Part shown: positions 5,926 through 6,504 of the stretch, piece by piece
How positions within the stretch are numbered: position 1 is the stretch's first letter
Layout: the number at the start of each line of letters is the position of its first letter
Origin: Desulfobacteraceae bacterium
GTDB taxonomy: Bacteria > Desulfobacterota > Desulfobacteria > Desulfobacterales > JAABPS01
Direction: 5' to 3'
DNA length: 6,504 bases
NCBI GenBank assembly: GCA_011391835.1
Contig: JAABPS010000162.1
Coordinates: 1 to 6,504 of the forward strand
Notes under the pieces: generated by a model
The model's input: only the letters and a program-made list of their open reading frames with translations
Databases searched by the model: none
Told to the model about the DNA's origin: nothing
Position numbers and translations under genes: made by a program

Positions 5926-6054
5926 CTTCACTTCATTGGAGGGCCTATTTCAACCGCGGCGGAAGAAGCAAAAGCAATGACTGCAAATCATGTAAAATCG
6001 CACGGCTGGGATTCCTATGCGCAGGTGTGCGAAGACATCGCCATGTGGAACTGA
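5926..6054 (+). pseudogene. 3' fragment of an unidentified gene
   Basis: After the IS91-like end, an open frame reads HFIGGPISTAAEEAKAM, TANHVKSHGWDSYAQV, CEDIAMWN and stops at TGA 6052-6054. The composition is that of a normal protein C-terminus (helical, ending in Trp-Asn). The longer frame starting at 5869 only adds translated IS sequence. An internal ATG at 5977 lacks a ribosome binding site. The stop lies 21 bases before the next gene, a typical operon spacing, so this is probably the tail of the former upstream partner of the AsmA-like gene, cut off by the insertion. I do not recognise the family. Confidence 0.5.
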
Positions 6055-6075
6055 ACACTAAGAAATGGAGAAATG

Positions 6076-6504
6076 ATGCGCACCTCCCGATTTTTGTTTT
6101 TTGCGGGAGCCGTTTTCTTACTCGCGGCCTTGGCCGTTTACTGGGCCTTGCCGACGATCTTGACCAGCTGTCTGAACAGCCGCCTGCAGGCTATCCCGGG
6201 TTATGATGGAGGCGTGAAGAGGGCGAGTTTGGAATGGACGGGGCCGCGGCTCGTCTTACACCGTTTTCAATTAAACAAACACGATAAGGTCCCTCCGGCC
6301 GCATTTTTATCGGCCGATGAAATTTCGGTCGATTTTTCATGGGGCCAGCTTCTCAGGAAGAATTTCGTTCTGAATGTTACCGCAGAAAAACCGCGGGTCG
6401 TGGTTTTTCTGCGCCAGCGTACGGTTGGGCAGCTTCGCCGGTTCGGCCTGTGGCAAAAATTCTTCGCCCGTCTGCCGCCATTTAGAGTGGACGGGGTGGC
6501 CTTT
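6076..6504 (+). CDS. AsmA/DUF748-like envelope protein, 5' part
   Basis: The first 143 codons of a gene run off the window end without a stop. ATG 6076 is chosen over the adjacent ATG 6073 because GGAG (6067-6070) is 5 bases upstream. The protein begins with a short basic start and one membrane segment (FLFFAGAVFLLAALAVYWAL), followed by LNSRLQAIPGYDGGV, a stretch of beta-type sequence, LSADEISVDFSWGQLL and finally FRVDGVAF. The signal anchor followed by LN-RL-IPGY and later S--I-V---W--LL and PFRVD blocks is how DUF748/AsmA-like proteins start. These are large inner-membrane-anchored periplasmic proteins of the repeating beta-groove type, linked to lipid transport or envelope homeostasis. 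It is probably much longer than seen here. The family call rests on pattern memory; a related YhdP/TamB-like protein is the alternative. Confidence 0.75.
   Translation, partial: MRTSRFLFFAGAVFLLAALAVYWALPTILTSCLNSRLQAIPGYDGGVKRASLEWTGPRLVLHRFQLNKHDKVPPAAFLSADEISVDFSWGQLLRKNFVLNVTAEKPRVVVFLRQRTVGQLRRFGLWQKFFARLPPFRVDGVAF

Noticed and set aside
1..6504. CRISPR array, tRNA or rRNA genes
   Set aside because: There are no regularly spaced short repeats, and I recognised no cloverleaf or rRNA sequence on either strand. The three 74-bp copies are kilobases apart.

Overview
This is a bacterial accessory region with a patchwork layout. The host is probably a diderm. One lipoprotein has a clean lipobox with Ser at +2, and the last gene looks like an AsmA/DUF748 envelope protein. 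From gene style (rhomboid protease with a TPR tail, B-box-like zinc protein, IS91-family debris, hairpin-rich intergenic repeats) I lean towards Desulfobacterota (the old Deltaproteobacteria) or a neighbour. That placement is inference, not proof.

The left third (1-2030) is mostly debris. It opens with the 3' tail of an IS91-like rolling-circle transposase and its non-coding end (copy A). This abuts a PpiB-type cyclophilin pseudogene (185-717) that has lost its 5' end, carries small indels and a 12-bp tandem duplication, and is split by a ~133-bp hairpin-rich insert. The pseudogene still has its own intrinsic terminator. A hairpin repeat block follows, then one intact gene (851-1654) for a secreted SGNH-hydrolase-like lipoprotein. 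After it come an orphan coding fragment, a nested palindrome and a second, bare copy of the IS91-like end (copy B, 1950-2023).

The middle (2272-5217) is the intact core: two convergent genes 18 bp apart. One encodes a rhomboid intramembrane serine protease with a cytoplasmic helical/TPR-like tail. The other encodes a membrane protein with an N-terminal B-box-like zinc finger, about six transmembrane segments and a TPR-like tail. The similar layout and tight pairing suggest a shared membrane task, but nothing in the sequence proves it.

The right part (5218-6504) holds promoter-like sites for the zinc-finger gene, a longer but dead IS91-like transposase remnant with the same terminal sequence (copy C, 5525-5924), a 3' gene fragment cut by that end, and the 5' part of an AsmA/DUF748-like gene running off the window.

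The strongest unexplained signal is the IS91-like end. It occurs three times in one orientation. The 74-bp non-coding core has one mismatch between A and B and one between A and C, while the adjoining coding tail of A and C differs at 6 of 57 positions. Copies A and C directly abut gene fragments. This looks like solo or one-ended rolling-circle insertions, each joined to different cargo.
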